From assembly GCA_035506135.1 (NCBI GenBank), contig DATJPY010000076.1, positions 21,579 through 85,578 on the forward strand: a DNA stretch of 64,000 bases, read 5' to 3'. Below, piece after piece: positions 43,426 to 51,551 of this stretch. Numbering within the stretch: position 1 is the first letter of the stretch; each line of letters starts with the position of its first letter. The translations under genes and the position numbers were made by a program. The stretch comes from DATJPY01 sp035506135. GTDB taxonomy: Bacteria; Myxococcota_A; UBA9160; PR03. The notes below the pieces were generated by a model, which saw nothing but the letters and a program-made list of their open reading frames with translations, had not been told where the DNA came from and made no database searches.

Positions 43426-44423
43426 GCGAGCGTGCCGACGACGTGCGAGAGCCGCATCATCGCGTAGATGCCGCGCGACACCGCGCCGCTCGGATGGATC
43501 ACCAGGTAGCGGGGCCGCCACGGGTCGGCCTGCACCTTGCGGTAGAACTCGCCGGAGGCGTCGAAGCCCGAGGTCGCGGCGGCGAGGCGGTAGACGCACC
43601 GCATCGCGAGCTCGGCGAGCCGCCCGAAGCCCCGGAACTCGCCCACTCGAGGCGCCGCGTAGGGGCCGAAGGTCGCGTAGCGAACGCCCTCGTCGCCGAG
43701 CTGCTCGATCGCTGCGAGCACCGCGAGCTCGGTGACCCCCTTCGGCGCGTCGGGATCGCGCACCAGGTGGCAGAGGTGCCAGCCGTCGAAGGCGTAGACG
43801 GGGTGCGCGATCAGGAGCGACCACATGCGGTCGGCCGACTTGGGGTCGAAGACCGCGAAGTAGCGCTTCTCGCAGGCGAGGCGCCACGGCTCGACCTCGA
43901 GGATGTGCGGGACGTTGCGAACCGCGAGCCGCTTCCAGCGCTCGATCAGCGCGTCGGCGGGCGCCGCGAACTCGGTCGGAACACGCGCCCCGGGACCGAG
44001 CGAGGCGACCTGCATGCCGCTGCGCCGCAGGCGCCGCGCGTAGGCGCGCAGCTTCTTCGCGCTGCCGCCGATCGGCTCGTAGCTCAGCGGGTCGAGCTCC
44101 GGCTCGGCAGTGATCTGCGCAGCGCCACCACCGGCCTCGACGGCCGCCTGGGCGAACGCCTCGGAGGCGCAGAATCCGATCACGCAGCGTTTCGCGGCGC
44201 GGCGGGCGGCCAGGAACTCGTGTGTCACCTCGGCGAGCCGGTCCTCGGGCGCCAGCGGCTCGCCGATCACCGCATCCACGCCGCCGACGGTCCGATAGGG
44301 GACCAGCGCACCGGGGACGCGCTGCGAAGCGTGGATCGCGTAGCGTTCTGGCGCCTCGAGGACGTCGAACGAGAAGGCCGTGCGGCCGAAGCATCGCACC
44401 GCGGTATCGAGGTCGCGGAGCAT
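43422..44423 (-). CDS. DUF2156 / phosphatidylglycerol lysyltransferase C-terminal domain protein
   Basis: A 333-residue GNAT-like protein related to the soluble aminoacyl-transfer domain of MprF. Recognisable parts are AIHASQRVPGALVPYRTVGGVDAVIGEPLAP near the N-terminus and SFDASGEFYRKVQADPWRPRYLVI-type sequence near the C-terminus (FYRKVQADPWRPRYLV). No membrane flippase domain is attached. Aminoacylation of lipids is a family-level suggestion only. ATG 44423 is favoured because AGGAGG lies 8 nt upstream; an in-frame ATG at 44495 would add 24 residues. Confidence 0.85.
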   Translation of the reverse strand: MLRDLDTAVRCFGRTAFSFDVLEAPERYAIHASQRVPGALVPYRTVGGVDAVIGEPLAPEDRLAEVTHEFLAARRAAKRCVIGFCASEAFAQAAVEAGGGAAQITAEPELDPLSYEPIGGSAKKLRAYARRLRRSGMQVASLGPGARVPTEFAAPADALIERWKRLAVRNVPHILEVEPWRLACEKRYFAVFDPKSADRMWSLLIAHPVYAFDGWHLCHLVRDPDAPKGVTELAVLAAIEQLGDEGVRYATFGPYAAPRVGEFRGFGRLAELAMRCVYRLAAATSGFDASGEFYRKVQADPWRPRYLVIHPSGAVSRGIYAMMRLSHVVGTLA

Positions 44424-44649
44424 CGCGGGATCCTCCTGGAGCCGATCCTTGCGGAAGATGTCCTTGCAGGAGCCGTGCCGGAGGCCCTGGCGCATCCAGC
44501 TCGCCAGATGGAGGTCTTGCAAGATTTCCAATACACCTCCACCCGGGGGTGCACTTCCTGGAATCGCAGCCTCGACCGGGCGCACCTACACGGATTGGCG
44601 TCGCGATCCGCGTGACCGCTGCCTCGAGAATCGCCGGGTCAGGAGCGAG
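44424..44649. other. Gap with a short dyad, no gene seen
   Basis: Between the DUF2156 start and the small gene ending at 44650 there are 226 bp. The only structure I see is GGAGGT (44510-44515) pairing with ACCTCC (44535-44540) around an AT-richer core that contains the palindrome CTTGCAAG (44516-44523). It may be an operator or promoter region for the leftward gene. No protein or RNA gene is supported. Confidence 0.35.
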
Positions 44650-44889
44650 CTACGCGTCGGGGTCGTCGGCCTCGATGCGCCGCGCGGCGATCGGATTCGG
44701 AGCGAAGTCCGGTCCGGCATCCCAGCCGGGGACGCGTCGCGCCTCGGCGAGCCACGACTCGGCGATGTCGTCGTCGAGCACGATGGCGCTCTCGTCGACA
44801 CCGGAGAGCAGCCCGTCCCAGAGGTCCCGGCCGCCCGACTCCCACCAGAGCCGCGACGAGTGCTCGAAGTCGACCGCGAGTCGGATCAT
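44650..44889 (-). CDS. Small hypothetical protein, 79 residues
   Basis: A short acidic frame, MIRLAVDFEHSSRLWWESGG at the start, with a Trp-rich N-terminal half and a C-terminus rich in Asp/Pro/Ala. I recognise no family. Support for coding is the isolated position between divergent genes and a TACACT box (44896-44901) ending 6 nt before ATG 44889, a layout seen at other likely leaderless genes in the window. No Shine-Dalgarno. It could be a chance frame in GC-rich DNA. Confidence 0.5.
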   Translation of the reverse strand: MIRLAVDFEHSSRLWWESGGRDLWDGLLSGVDESAIVLDDDIAESWLAEARRVPGWDAGPDFAPNPIAARRIEADDPDA

Positions 44890-44972
44890 CCCGGCAGTGT
44901 AACGGCTCCGCGGTCGGCCGCGTGCCGCGATCGGGAAGATCGCAGTAGAATCGGCGTTGCGAAGGAGGTCCC

Positions 44973-46160
44973 GTGTCGCTGCTGCATCCCATCGCCGACT
45001 CCCCCGAGCAGGTGGGGGTGGATCCGGCCCGGCTCGAGGCGCTCTTCACGCGCGCCGAGCGCGAGGTCCGGGAGGGTCTGCTCCCCTCCGCGCAGGTCGC
45101 CGTCGCGCGCCATGGTCGAGTCGCCGCGGTGCGGTCCTTCGGGCGCGTCGCGCACGAGGGTCGATCGGCCGCCGCGACCGACGACACGCTCTACGTGATC
45201 TTCTCGTGCTCCAAGGCGATCACCTCGGCGGCGGCCTGGCTGCTGATCGAGGAGGGAAAGCTCGGGCTCGACGAGCCCGTGGCCGACATCCTCCCGGAGT
45301 TCGGCAGCCACGGAAAGGACGCCGTGCGCGTGGAGCAGCTCTTCACCCACAGCGCGGGCTTCCCGCGCGCGCCCTTCGCGCCGGATGCGGACGCGTGGAG
45401 CCGACTCCCCGAGGCCTTCGCCCGCTGGCGCCTGAACTGGGAGCCGGGGACGCGGTTCGAGTACCACCCGACCAGCAGCATGTGGGTGATCGCGGCGATC
45501 CTCCAGGCGCGCAGCGGGCTCGACGTCCGCGACTTCGTGCGCACCCGCATCGCCGAGCCGCTCGGCCTGCCTGACCTGCGGCTCGGGCTCCCGCGTGGGC
45601 TGCACGGCCGGCTCGCCGACGTGGAGCACGTCGGCCGCGCGCTCACCGCGGAAGACTTCCGCGCGCGCGGCTTTCCGGTCCCTCCGGAGACCGAGGTCAC
45701 CGAGGAGGCGCTGCAGCGCTTCAACCGGCCCGAGATCCGCGAGATCGGCGTGCCCGGCGGCGGCGCCACCGCGACGGCGTCGGATCTCGCGCTCTTCTAC
45801 CAGGCGCTCGTCCACGAAGGCCGCGGCCCGAACGGCCCGGTGTGGAGGCCCGAGACGATTCGCGACGCCCGCCGCATCCGGAATCCGGAGTTCCTCGACC
45901 CCTTGTTCCGCAAGCCCGCCAATCGGGGTCTCGGGATCGTGATCGGTGGCGGTCCCGACAAGGTCTACCTCGGCTTCGGACGCACCGGCTCGGATGCCAT
46001 GTTCGGCCACCTCGGAGCGGGCGGTCAGATCGCGTGGGCGGACCCGGCCAGCGGTCTCTCCTTCGCGTACCTGACGAACGGCCAGGACCGCGACGTGATC
46101 CGCGAGGGACGCCGCACGGTGGCGCTCTCGAGCCTCGCCGCGGTGTGTGCGGTCGACTGA
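44973..46160 (+). CDS. Serine hydrolase, class C beta-lactamase-like
   Basis: A 395-residue penicillin-binding-protein-type esterase/amidase. The nucleophile motif is S78-C-S-K81 (VIFSCSKAITSAAA), the second element is in FEYHPTSSMWV (Tyr near 164), and HLGAGGQIAWADPASGLSFAYLTNG supplies the C-terminal strand. No signal peptide is visible, so it is cytoplasmic, as in EstB-like esterases. GTG 44973 has GGAGG 5 nt upstream and a TAGAAT box at 44946-44951. Substrate unknown; beta-lactam resistance is not implied. Confidence 0.92.
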   Translation: MSLLHPIADSPEQVGVDPARLEALFTRAEREVREGLLPSAQVAVARHGRVAAVRSFGRVAHEGRSAAATDDTLYVIFSCSKAITSAAAWLLIEEGKLGLDEPVADILPEFGSHGKDAVRVEQLFTHSAGFPRAPFAPDADAWSRLPEAFARWRLNWEPGTRFEYHPTSSMWVIAAILQARSGLDVRDFVRTRIAEPLGLPDLRLGLPRGLHGRLADVEHVGRALTAEDFRARGFPVPPETEVTEEALQRFNRPEIREIGVPGGGATATASDLALFYQALVHEGRGPNGPVWRPETIRDARRIRNPEFLDPLFRKPANRGLGIVIGGGPDKVYLGFGRTGSDAMFGHLGAGGQIAWADPASGLSFAYLTNGQDRDVIREGRRTVALSSLAAVCAVD

Positions 46161-46173
46161 CGGGCCGACGGCG

Positions 46174-46776
46174 GTGCTCCGGCTCTACGACTACCTCGTG
46201 TCGGGCAACGGCTACAAGGTGCGCCTTCTGCTGCACCAGCTCGAGATTCCGTTCGAGCGGGTGGAGCTGGACATCCTGAAGGGCGAGACCCGCACGCCGG
46301 CGTTCCTCGCCCGGAATCCGAACGGCCGCATCCCGACGCTCGAGCTCGAGGACGGCACCTGCCTGGCCGAGTCGAACGCGATCCTCTGGTATCTCGCGGA
46401 AGGCACGCGCTACCTGCCGAGCGACCGCCTGGCGCGCGCGCGGGTGCTGCAGTGGATGTTCTTCGAGCAGTACTCGCACGAGCCGAACATCGCGACGCTG
46501 CGCTTCTGGACGCACGCCGGCCTGCTGGCCGAGCGCGCCGCCTGGGTGCCGGAGAAGCAGCGCTGGGGTGTCGCGGCGCTCGAGGTGATGGACGCGCATC
46601 TGCGCGATCGCCCGTTCTTCGTAGGCGCCGACTACACCATCGCGGACATCGCGCTCTACGCCTACACGCACGTGGCGGAGGAGGGGGGCTTCGCGCTCGC
46701 GCCCTACGCAGCGATCCGGGCATGGGTCGCGCGCGTTGCCGCCCAGCCGAGGCACGTGCCCATCACCCGCGCGTGA
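46174..46776 (+). CDS. Glutathione S-transferase family protein
   Basis: A 200-residue GST. The thioredoxin-like N-domain starts LRLYDYLVSGNGYKVRLLLHQLEIPFE, with NPNGRIPTLELEDG (cis-Pro) and LAESNAILWYLAEG (glutamyl-binding Glu-Ser). The helical C-domain ends with FFVGADYTIADIALYAYTHVAEEGG, the N-capping box. GTG 46174 fits the family N-terminus; a GTG at 46147 would add nine residues and overlap the serine hydrolase stop. It probably conjugates glutathione to electrophiles or isomerises a substrate. Confidence 0.92.
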   Translation: MLRLYDYLVSGNGYKVRLLLHQLEIPFERVELDILKGETRTPAFLARNPNGRIPTLELEDGTCLAESNAILWYLAEGTRYLPSDRLARARVLQWMFFEQYSHEPNIATLRFWTHAGLLAERAAWVPEKQRWGVAALEVMDAHLRDRPFFVGADYTIADIALYAYTHVAEEGGFALAPYAAIRAWVARVAAQPRHVPITRA

Positions 46777-46782
46777 TCCCTC

Positions 46783-47034
46783 TCATCCGCCCGAGCGCCG
46801 GACGCTCCAGCCGAGCTTCGCGAGCTCGTCCACGAGGACGTCTCGATGGTCACCCTGGATCTCGATCACGCCGTCCTTGACGGTTCCGCCGGAGCCGCAC
46901 ATCCGCTTGAGGCGCGAGCCGAGCTCCTCGAGCGCGGCGCCGGAGAGCGGGACGCCGGTCACGACCGTCACACCCTTGCCGCGGCGCCCCTTGGTCTCGC
47001 GCCCGACGCGGACGACCGCGGCGGGGCGCGTCAC
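46783..47034 (-). CDS. SUI1/YciH translation initiation factor-like protein
   Basis: An 83-residue eIF1/YciH domain protein. The core is GRRGKGVTVVTGVP...LKRMCGSGGTVKDGVIEIQGDHRDVLVDELAKLGW, matching the RNA-binding face of SUI1. It is at the short end for the family (YciH is about 108), with only a brief N-terminal tail. Bacterial YciH is thought to influence start-site fidelity. GTG 47034 overlaps the acyl-CoA dehydrogenase stop (GTGA). Given the many non-ATG starts here, its presence is worth noting. Confidence 0.9.
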   Translation of the reverse strand: MTRPAAVVRVGRETKGRRGKGVTVVTGVPLSGAALEELGSRLKRMCGSGGTVKDGVIEIQGDHRDVLVDELAKLGWSVRRSGG

Positions 47035-48182
47035 TCTTCGCTGTCGAAGCGCCGCAGCCGCTGATGGCGGGCGACGTGCCAGTCGGCGTCGCCGAACAGG
47101 GCCTGCAGCACGCGCAGCCGCTTGAAGAACAGGCCCTCGTCCTGCTCGTCGGTCACCCCGATGCCGCCGAAGAGCTGGATGGCGTTCTCCTGCACGTACC
47201 AGCCGCCGCGCGTGAGCTGGACCTTGGCAGCCGAGATCTCGGCCTGGCGGGTCTCCGGATCCTCGTGGTCGGCCTGGATCGCGGCAAGGGTCGCGGTCCC
47301 GCGGCAGAGCTCCGTCTCGGCGTACATGTCGGCAGCGCGGTGCTGCAGCGCCTGGAAGGTGCCGATCGGCACGCCGAACTGCACGCGCTGCTTCAGGTAG
47401 GCCACGCTGCGCTCGAAGAGCTCCTGGATCTCGCCCTGGCCCTCGGCGCACGCGGCGGCCGCGCCGCGATCGATCGCCCACTCCAGCGCGGGCAGCGCGC
47501 CGCCCTCGGGACCGAGGAGGCGCTCGGCGCCCACCGGCACCTGGCGCAGCCGCAGGAGCGCCGTGCGATGGCCGTCCATCCCCGGCACGCGGATGCGCTC
47601 GAGCCCGGGCGCGTCGGCGTCGACCGCGAAGAGCGAGAGCCCCTCGGCATCCATCCGATCGCCGGCCGTGCGCGCGACCACCAGGATCGGGTCGGCGGCG
47701 TGGCCGTTGAGCACCCAGGTCTTCTCCCCGGAGAGCACGTAGCCGCCGTTGCGCCGCTCCGCGCGCGTGGCGCAGTCCGCCAGGTCGTAACGGCTCTGGC
47801 GCTCTGCATAGGCGAGGGCGAGCGAGGTGCGCCCCTCGATCATCGGCGCGAGCCACTCGCCGACCTGCTCCTCGTTGCCGAGCTTCGACAAGAGGCCGCC
47901 CGCCAGCACCAGCGACGGGATCAGCGGCTCCGGCGCGAGGCCGCGCCCGAGCTCCTCGAGGATCAGCGCCAGGTCGACAAAGCTCCCGCCGAAGCCACCC
48001 TGGGACTCCGGGAAGGCGACGCCGAGCCAGCCGAACTCCGCCATGCGCGTCCACATCGCGGCGTCCCAGCCGCGCTCGGTCTCGCGCAGCTTGCGGAAGC
48101 GCTCGACGGGCGAGTCGTTCTTGACGAACTTCGCGACCGAGTCGACCAGGATCTGCTGCTCTTCGCTGAGCTCGAAGTTCAT
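47031..48182 (-). CDS. Acyl-CoA dehydrogenase family protein
   Basis: A 383-residue FAD-dependent enzyme. N-terminal helices (FELSEEQQILVDSVAKFVKND), a central beta domain (SRYDLADCATRAERRNGGYVLSGEKTWVLNG) and a C-terminal helical domain ending AIQLFGGIGVTDEQDEGLFFKRL are all present. Spacing fits actinobacterial/proteobacterial FadE paralogues that work as heterodimers with a second, longer dehydrogenase, which is the gene immediately upstream (12-bp gap). A steroid, branched or long acyl-CoA substrate is possible but unproven. Confidence 0.93.
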   Translation of the reverse strand: MNFELSEEQQILVDSVAKFVKNDSPVERFRKLRETERGWDAAMWTRMAEFGWLGVAFPESQGGFGGSFVDLALILEELGRGLAPEPLIPSLVLAGGLLSKLGNEEQVGEWLAPMIEGRTSLALAYAERQSRYDLADCATRAERRNGGYVLSGEKTWVLNGHAADPILVVARTAGDRMDAEGLSLFAVDADAPGLERIRVPGMDGHRTALLRLRQVPVGAERLLGPEGGALPALEWAIDRGAAAACAEGQGEIQELFERSVAYLKQRVQFGVPIGTFQALQHRAADMYAETELCRGTATLAAIQADHEDPETRQAEISAAKVQLTRGGWYVQENAIQLFGGIGVTDEQDEGLFFKRLRVLQALFGDADWHVARHQRLRRFDSEE

Positions 48183-48194
48183 GGCGCGGGTCTC

Positions 48195-49382
48195 CTAGGC
48201 GGTCGGCAGGCGCAGGATCTGCTTCGCGACGATGTTGCGCTGGATCTCGTTCGACCCGCCGTAGATGGTGGCCGCGCGGAGGTAGTTGAACTCGGAGGCG
48301 ACCGCCTGCTCGCGCTCGGGGAGCGCTTCGGGCGGCGAGTCGAGCCAGCCGAGGGCGTCGTGGCCCATCGCGTCCATGCAGAGCTCGCTCGATTCCTGCT
48401 GGATCTCGGTGCCGACGAGCTTCAGGATCGAGCTCTCGGGCCCCGGCGCGCGGCCGACCTGCGCGGCCGCGAGCGTGCGGAGCTGCACCATCTCGAGCGC
48501 CCGAAGCCGCACCTCGAGGCGCGCGATGCGCTGACGGAAGGCCCCGTCGTCGAACAGCGTCGCCTTGCCGACCGGCGTCTCGCGCGCGATCCGCTTGGCG
48601 AGCGCCAGCATTCGCTTGCTCTCGGCCACGCCGCCGAGCAGTGTGCGCTCGTGGCCGAGCAGCGCCTTGGCCATCGCCCAGCCGCCGTTCTCGGGGCCGA
48701 CCCGGTTCTTCTGCGGCACGCGGGCGTTCTGGAACCAGGTCTCGGAGAAGGCGTAGGTGCCCCCGGTGGTGAGGAAGGGCTTCACCGTGATCCCCGGCGT
48801 GTTCTTGATGTCAGCCAGGATGAAGGTGATGCCCTCCTGCTTCTTGCCCGACGCTTCGGTCCGCGCCAGCACGAAGATCCAGTCGGCGTACTGTGCGTAC
48901 GTCGTCCAGGTCTTCTGCCCGGAGAGCACGTAATCGTCGCCGTCCTTGTCCGCGCGGAGCTGGAGCGAGGCCAGATCCGAGCCGGCGTTGGGCTCGGAGT
49001 AGCCCTGGCACCAGACCTCCTCGCCCGAGAGGATCTTGGGCAGGAAGCGCCGCTTCTGCTCGTCCGTTCCGAACTGGATCAGCAGCGGGCCGACCATGCT
49101 GAGCCCGAAGGGGGAGAGGGTGGGGCAGCCCGCGCGCACCGTCTCCTCGCCGAAGATGTGGCGCCGCGTGATGTCCCAGCCGGTGCCCCCGAACTCCTTC
49201 GGCCAGTGCGGCGCAATCCAGCCCCGGGCATACAGGATCTTGTGCCACTCCATGATCTCGGACTGCTCGAAGTGACCGGCGCCCTCGGCCTTGCGCTTCA
49301 GGTGGGGGGGCATCGCCTGCTGGATCCACTCCCGCACCTCGCGGCGGAAGGCGATCTGCTCCGGCGTGTAGCTCATGTCCAT
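48195..49382 (-). CDS. Acyl-CoA dehydrogenase family protein
   Basis: A 395-residue enzyme. It begins MSYTPEQIAFRREVREWIQQAMPPHLKRKAEG, has the FAD/acyl site WCQGYSEPNAGSDLASLQLRA and VLSGQKTWTTYAQYADW, and ends with RAATIYGGSNEIQRNIVAKQIL, typical of the FadE family acting with a partner subunit. ATG 49382 is preferred since GAGGAG lies 8 nt upstream; an earlier in-frame start at 49433 adds an unlikely Cys-containing leader. It is the first gene of an operon with the next dehydrogenase and the SUI1 factor. Confidence 0.95.
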   Translation of the reverse strand: MDMSYTPEQIAFRREVREWIQQAMPPHLKRKAEGAGHFEQSEIMEWHKILYARGWIAPHWPKEFGGTGWDITRRHIFGEETVRAGCPTLSPFGLSMVGPLLIQFGTDEQKRRFLPKILSGEEVWCQGYSEPNAGSDLASLQLRADKDGDDYVLSGQKTWTTYAQYADWIFVLARTEASGKKQEGITFILADIKNTPGITVKPFLTTGGTYAFSETWFQNARVPQKNRVGPENGGWAMAKALLGHERTLLGGVAESKRMLALAKRIARETPVGKATLFDDGAFRQRIARLEVRLRALEMVQLRTLAAAQVGRAPGPESSILKLVGTEIQQESSELCMDAMGHDALGWLDSPPEALPEREQAVASEFNYLRAATIYGGSNEIQRNIVAKQILRLPTA

Positions 49383-49476
49383 GGCGCCGACTCCTCGCTT
49401 CGAGCAGGCGGAGAATAACCCCGCACCCGGCACTTGTTAATCGGTTCCGCGCGCGGGTAGGTGTATGCTGGGCGGC

Positions 49477-49899
49477 ATGGATGAGCACCCGAACGCCGCG
49501 ATCGCTCGACGGGTCTGGGAGGCGCTCTCACGCGGTGACGCAGAGTCACTCCGGGATCTGATCGCCCCCGACATTGCCTGGCACGCGACCGCCCGCGGCA
49601 CGCCGTGGACCGGCACGCGCCACGGCTACGACGCCGTCGTCGACTTCCTCGCGAACATCGGCGAGCGGGCCGACGTCTTCGACGCAAAGTGGCAGGACGT
49701 GCTGGTGAGCAACCAGCACGTGCTCATGATCTTCCACGTCCGCATCGGCATCGGGGCGCGGCGCGCGGAGCTCGACTTCGTCTGGCTGGCGCGCGTGGAG
49801 AAGGGGCGCTTCGCCGAGGTCTGGACGCTCCCGCTCGATCCCGTCGCACTCGAGGCGTTCTGGGCCGAGGGGTCCGCCGAAGCCGACCCGCGCGCCTGA
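49477..49899 (+). CDS. SnoaL-like / NTF2-fold protein
   Basis: A 140-residue alpha+beta cone protein of the SnoaL/NTF2 superfamily. NAAIARRVWEALSRGDAESLRDLIAPDIAWHATARG gives the two long helices and the first strand, with a hydrophobic pocket lined later by FDAKWQDVLVSNQHVLMIFHV. Members act as isomerases, cyclases or dehydratases, or merely bind ligands; nothing here decides. ATG 49477 is chosen because a TATGCT box (49464-49469) ends 7 nt before it; an ATG at 49465 would lie inside that box. Confidence 0.85.
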   Translation: MDEHPNAAIARRVWEALSRGDAESLRDLIAPDIAWHATARGTPWTGTRHGYDAVVDFLANIGERADVFDAKWQDVLVSNQHVLMIFHVRIGIGARRAELDFVWLARVEKGRFAEVWTLPLDPVALEAFWAEGSAEADPRA

Positions 49900-49901
49900 G
49901 C

Positions 49902-50630
49902 TCAGATCTTCTCGGGGGCCTCGAAGCGGCCGTGCAGGTGCTCGGTCCACATCGACATGAGCGCGCGCTTCGGCAGGCCGAGCGAGCGGAGCGACTCGGC
50001 GAGCGGGTGGGAGCCGAGCTGGATGCGGGCGCCGCCGAACGAGAAGCCGACGCCGCTCCCGCCCTGCGAGAAGCGCGTGCGGTGCGGGACGCCCTCGATG
50101 CGCGTGTAGGTCGTCGTGTCGTTGTCGGGCAGCGCGCGCGTGCCGCCGCGCGGCAGGCACATGGTGAGCACGTGCTGACCGTCCATCGACAGCTTGCACT
50201 TGGCGCGCTGCGCATCCGATTCGATGGTGATCTCCTGAACGCTCTTCGGGAAGCCCCAGATGGTTCGACCCGCCTCGCAGGTGAACGACTGGTTCACGGG
50301 GAGCGCGTGGATGTAGGTGCCGAGGCGTCCGCGCAAGAGGTCGAGCAGCGCACCGAGGTAGGGGATCCCGGGCGGCGCGCTCTTGGGCCGCACGAAGAAC
50401 GTGATCGACACCTCGTCATAGTCACCCAGGTCGTTGTCGCGGTAGTCGATCGCGGCGATCGCCAGCGGCGTGCGGCCGGGTAAGACCTGCGCCACCACGA
50501 AGGGAGCGGGCACCAGGCGCTGGGCGGCGGCGGCGGGCACGAGCCAGGTGGCCACGGCCGCCGAGGCGTCGCGCACCACCACGGGCAGCTTCACCGTGTG
50601 GCCCTGGATCTCGTAGGCTCGGCTTTCCAT
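49902..50630 (-). CDS. Acetoacetate decarboxylase family protein
   Basis: A 242-residue protein of the ADC superfamily. Recognisable parts are LPVVVRDASAAVATWLVPA, the ITFFVRPKS strand, and RTIWGFPKSVQEI, where the lysine matches the region that forms the Schiff base in true acetoacetate decarboxylase. Members also include aldolase-dehydratases. Substrate unknown. It converges on the SnoaL-like gene with 2 bp between stops. ATG 50630 has GGAGGAC upstream. Confidence 0.85.
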   Translation of the reverse strand: MESRAYEIQGHTVKLPVVVRDASAAVATWLVPAAAAQRLVPAPFVVAQVLPGRTPLAIAAIDYRDNDLGDYDEVSITFFVRPKSAPPGIPYLGALLDLLRGRLGTYIHALPVNQSFTCEAGRTIWGFPKSVQEITIESDAQRAKCKLSMDGQHVLTMCLPRGGTRALPDNDTTTYTRIEGVPHRTRFSQGGSGVGFSFGGARIQLGSHPLAESLRSLGLPKRALMSMWTEHLHGRFEAPEKI

Positions 50631-50675
50631 GGCGTCCTCCCGAACGGCGTCCGGCGCTACAGCATACTCCCGCCG

Positions 50676-51488
50676 TCACAGTCCGAGCACGCGAATCAGC
50701 GTCCACTCGAAGAGGCGCTGGGGCAGCAGCCGCTTCGCCGGGATCACCACGCGCTGGCCCAGCATCCCCGCGCTGTAGCGCAGGCTGGGGTGGGGGTCCG
50801 CGAGGATGCGCTCGACCAGCCGGGCGATCGGCTCGGGGGTGGGCGCCGACGCCTCGTCCTTCTCCTGCTGCGCCTGGACGCGGGCCAGGGCGTCGCGGTA
50901 GGCCGCGTTCTGGGCGCTCCCCTGCGCCATGCGGCGGCTCGTCGCGAGCGCGCTCTGGAAGTCGCCCGGCTCGATCAGCACGACCTGGATGCCGAAGCCG
51001 CGCGTCTCGTGGCGCAGGCTCTCGGTCATCCCCTCGAGGGCGAACTTGCTGGCGCTGTAGAGCCCGCTGAAGGGCAGGCCGAGCACGCCGGCGAGAGAGC
51101 TCACGTTGACGATGTGCCCGCCGCCCTGCTCGCGCATGTGCGGGAGCACGGCGCGACAGACGCGCAGCACGCCGAAGAAGTTGGTGTCGAGCTGCGCCTT
51201 CGCCTCATCGATCGAGGTGTCCTCGACCGCGCCCATGATCGCGTTGCCGGCGTTGTTGACGACTGCGTCGATGCGGCCCGCGCGCTCGAGGATCGACGCC
51301 ACGGCGCGCTCGACCGAGGCCTCGTCGGTCACGTCCATCGCGACGCTCTCGACCGCCGAGCCGCCGTCCGCCGGCGCGCGGCGCTGCGCGCCGAAGACGC
51401 GATGCCCGCGCGCGGCCAGGTGCTCGGCCACGGTGCGGCCGATGCCCGACGAGGCGCCCGTCACGAGAACCACCTTCTGACCGCTCAT
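50676..51488 (-). CDS. SDR family oxidoreductase
   Basis: A 270-residue classical SDR. TGASSGIG (10-17), NNAGNAIMG (about 90-98), VSSLAG with the catalytic Ser, and YSASKFALEG with Tyr and Lys are all present; an RR pair after beta-2 (AQRR) suggests NADP(H). The C-terminal 60 residues are extended and basic (RVVIPAKRLLPQRLFEWTLIRVLGL), as in SDRs associated with membranes. AGGAGG lies 6 nt before ATG 51488. It is divergent from the Rieske-flavodoxin gene. Confidence 0.93.
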   Translation of the reverse strand: MSGQKVVLVTGASSGIGRTVAEHLAARGHRVFGAQRRAPADGGSAVESVAMDVTDEASVERAVASILERAGRIDAVVNNAGNAIMGAVEDTSIDEAKAQLDTNFFGVLRVCRAVLPHMREQGGGHIVNVSSLAGVLGLPFSGLYSASKFALEGMTESLRHETRGFGIQVVLIEPGDFQSALATSRRMAQGSAQNAAYRDALARVQAQQEKDEASAPTPEPIARLVERILADPHPSLRYSAGMLGQRVVIPAKRLLPQRLFEWTLIRVLGL

Positions 51489-51551
51489 GCAGAACCTCCT
51501 GGGCGACGGTAGCGCGATGGGGTAATCAAGGCGGATCGGAGGAAGCAGCCG

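Noticed and set aside
44510..44540. The GGAGGT/ACCTCC dyad as a terminator
   Set aside because: Loop is 19 nt, no T-run, and it lies upstream of the leftward gene; an operator is as likely, so it is listed only within the gap entry.
49434..49469. TTGTTA with TATGCT as a two-box promoter
   Set aside because: The spacing is 24 bp, too long; only the TATGCT box was kept as a leaderless candidate.
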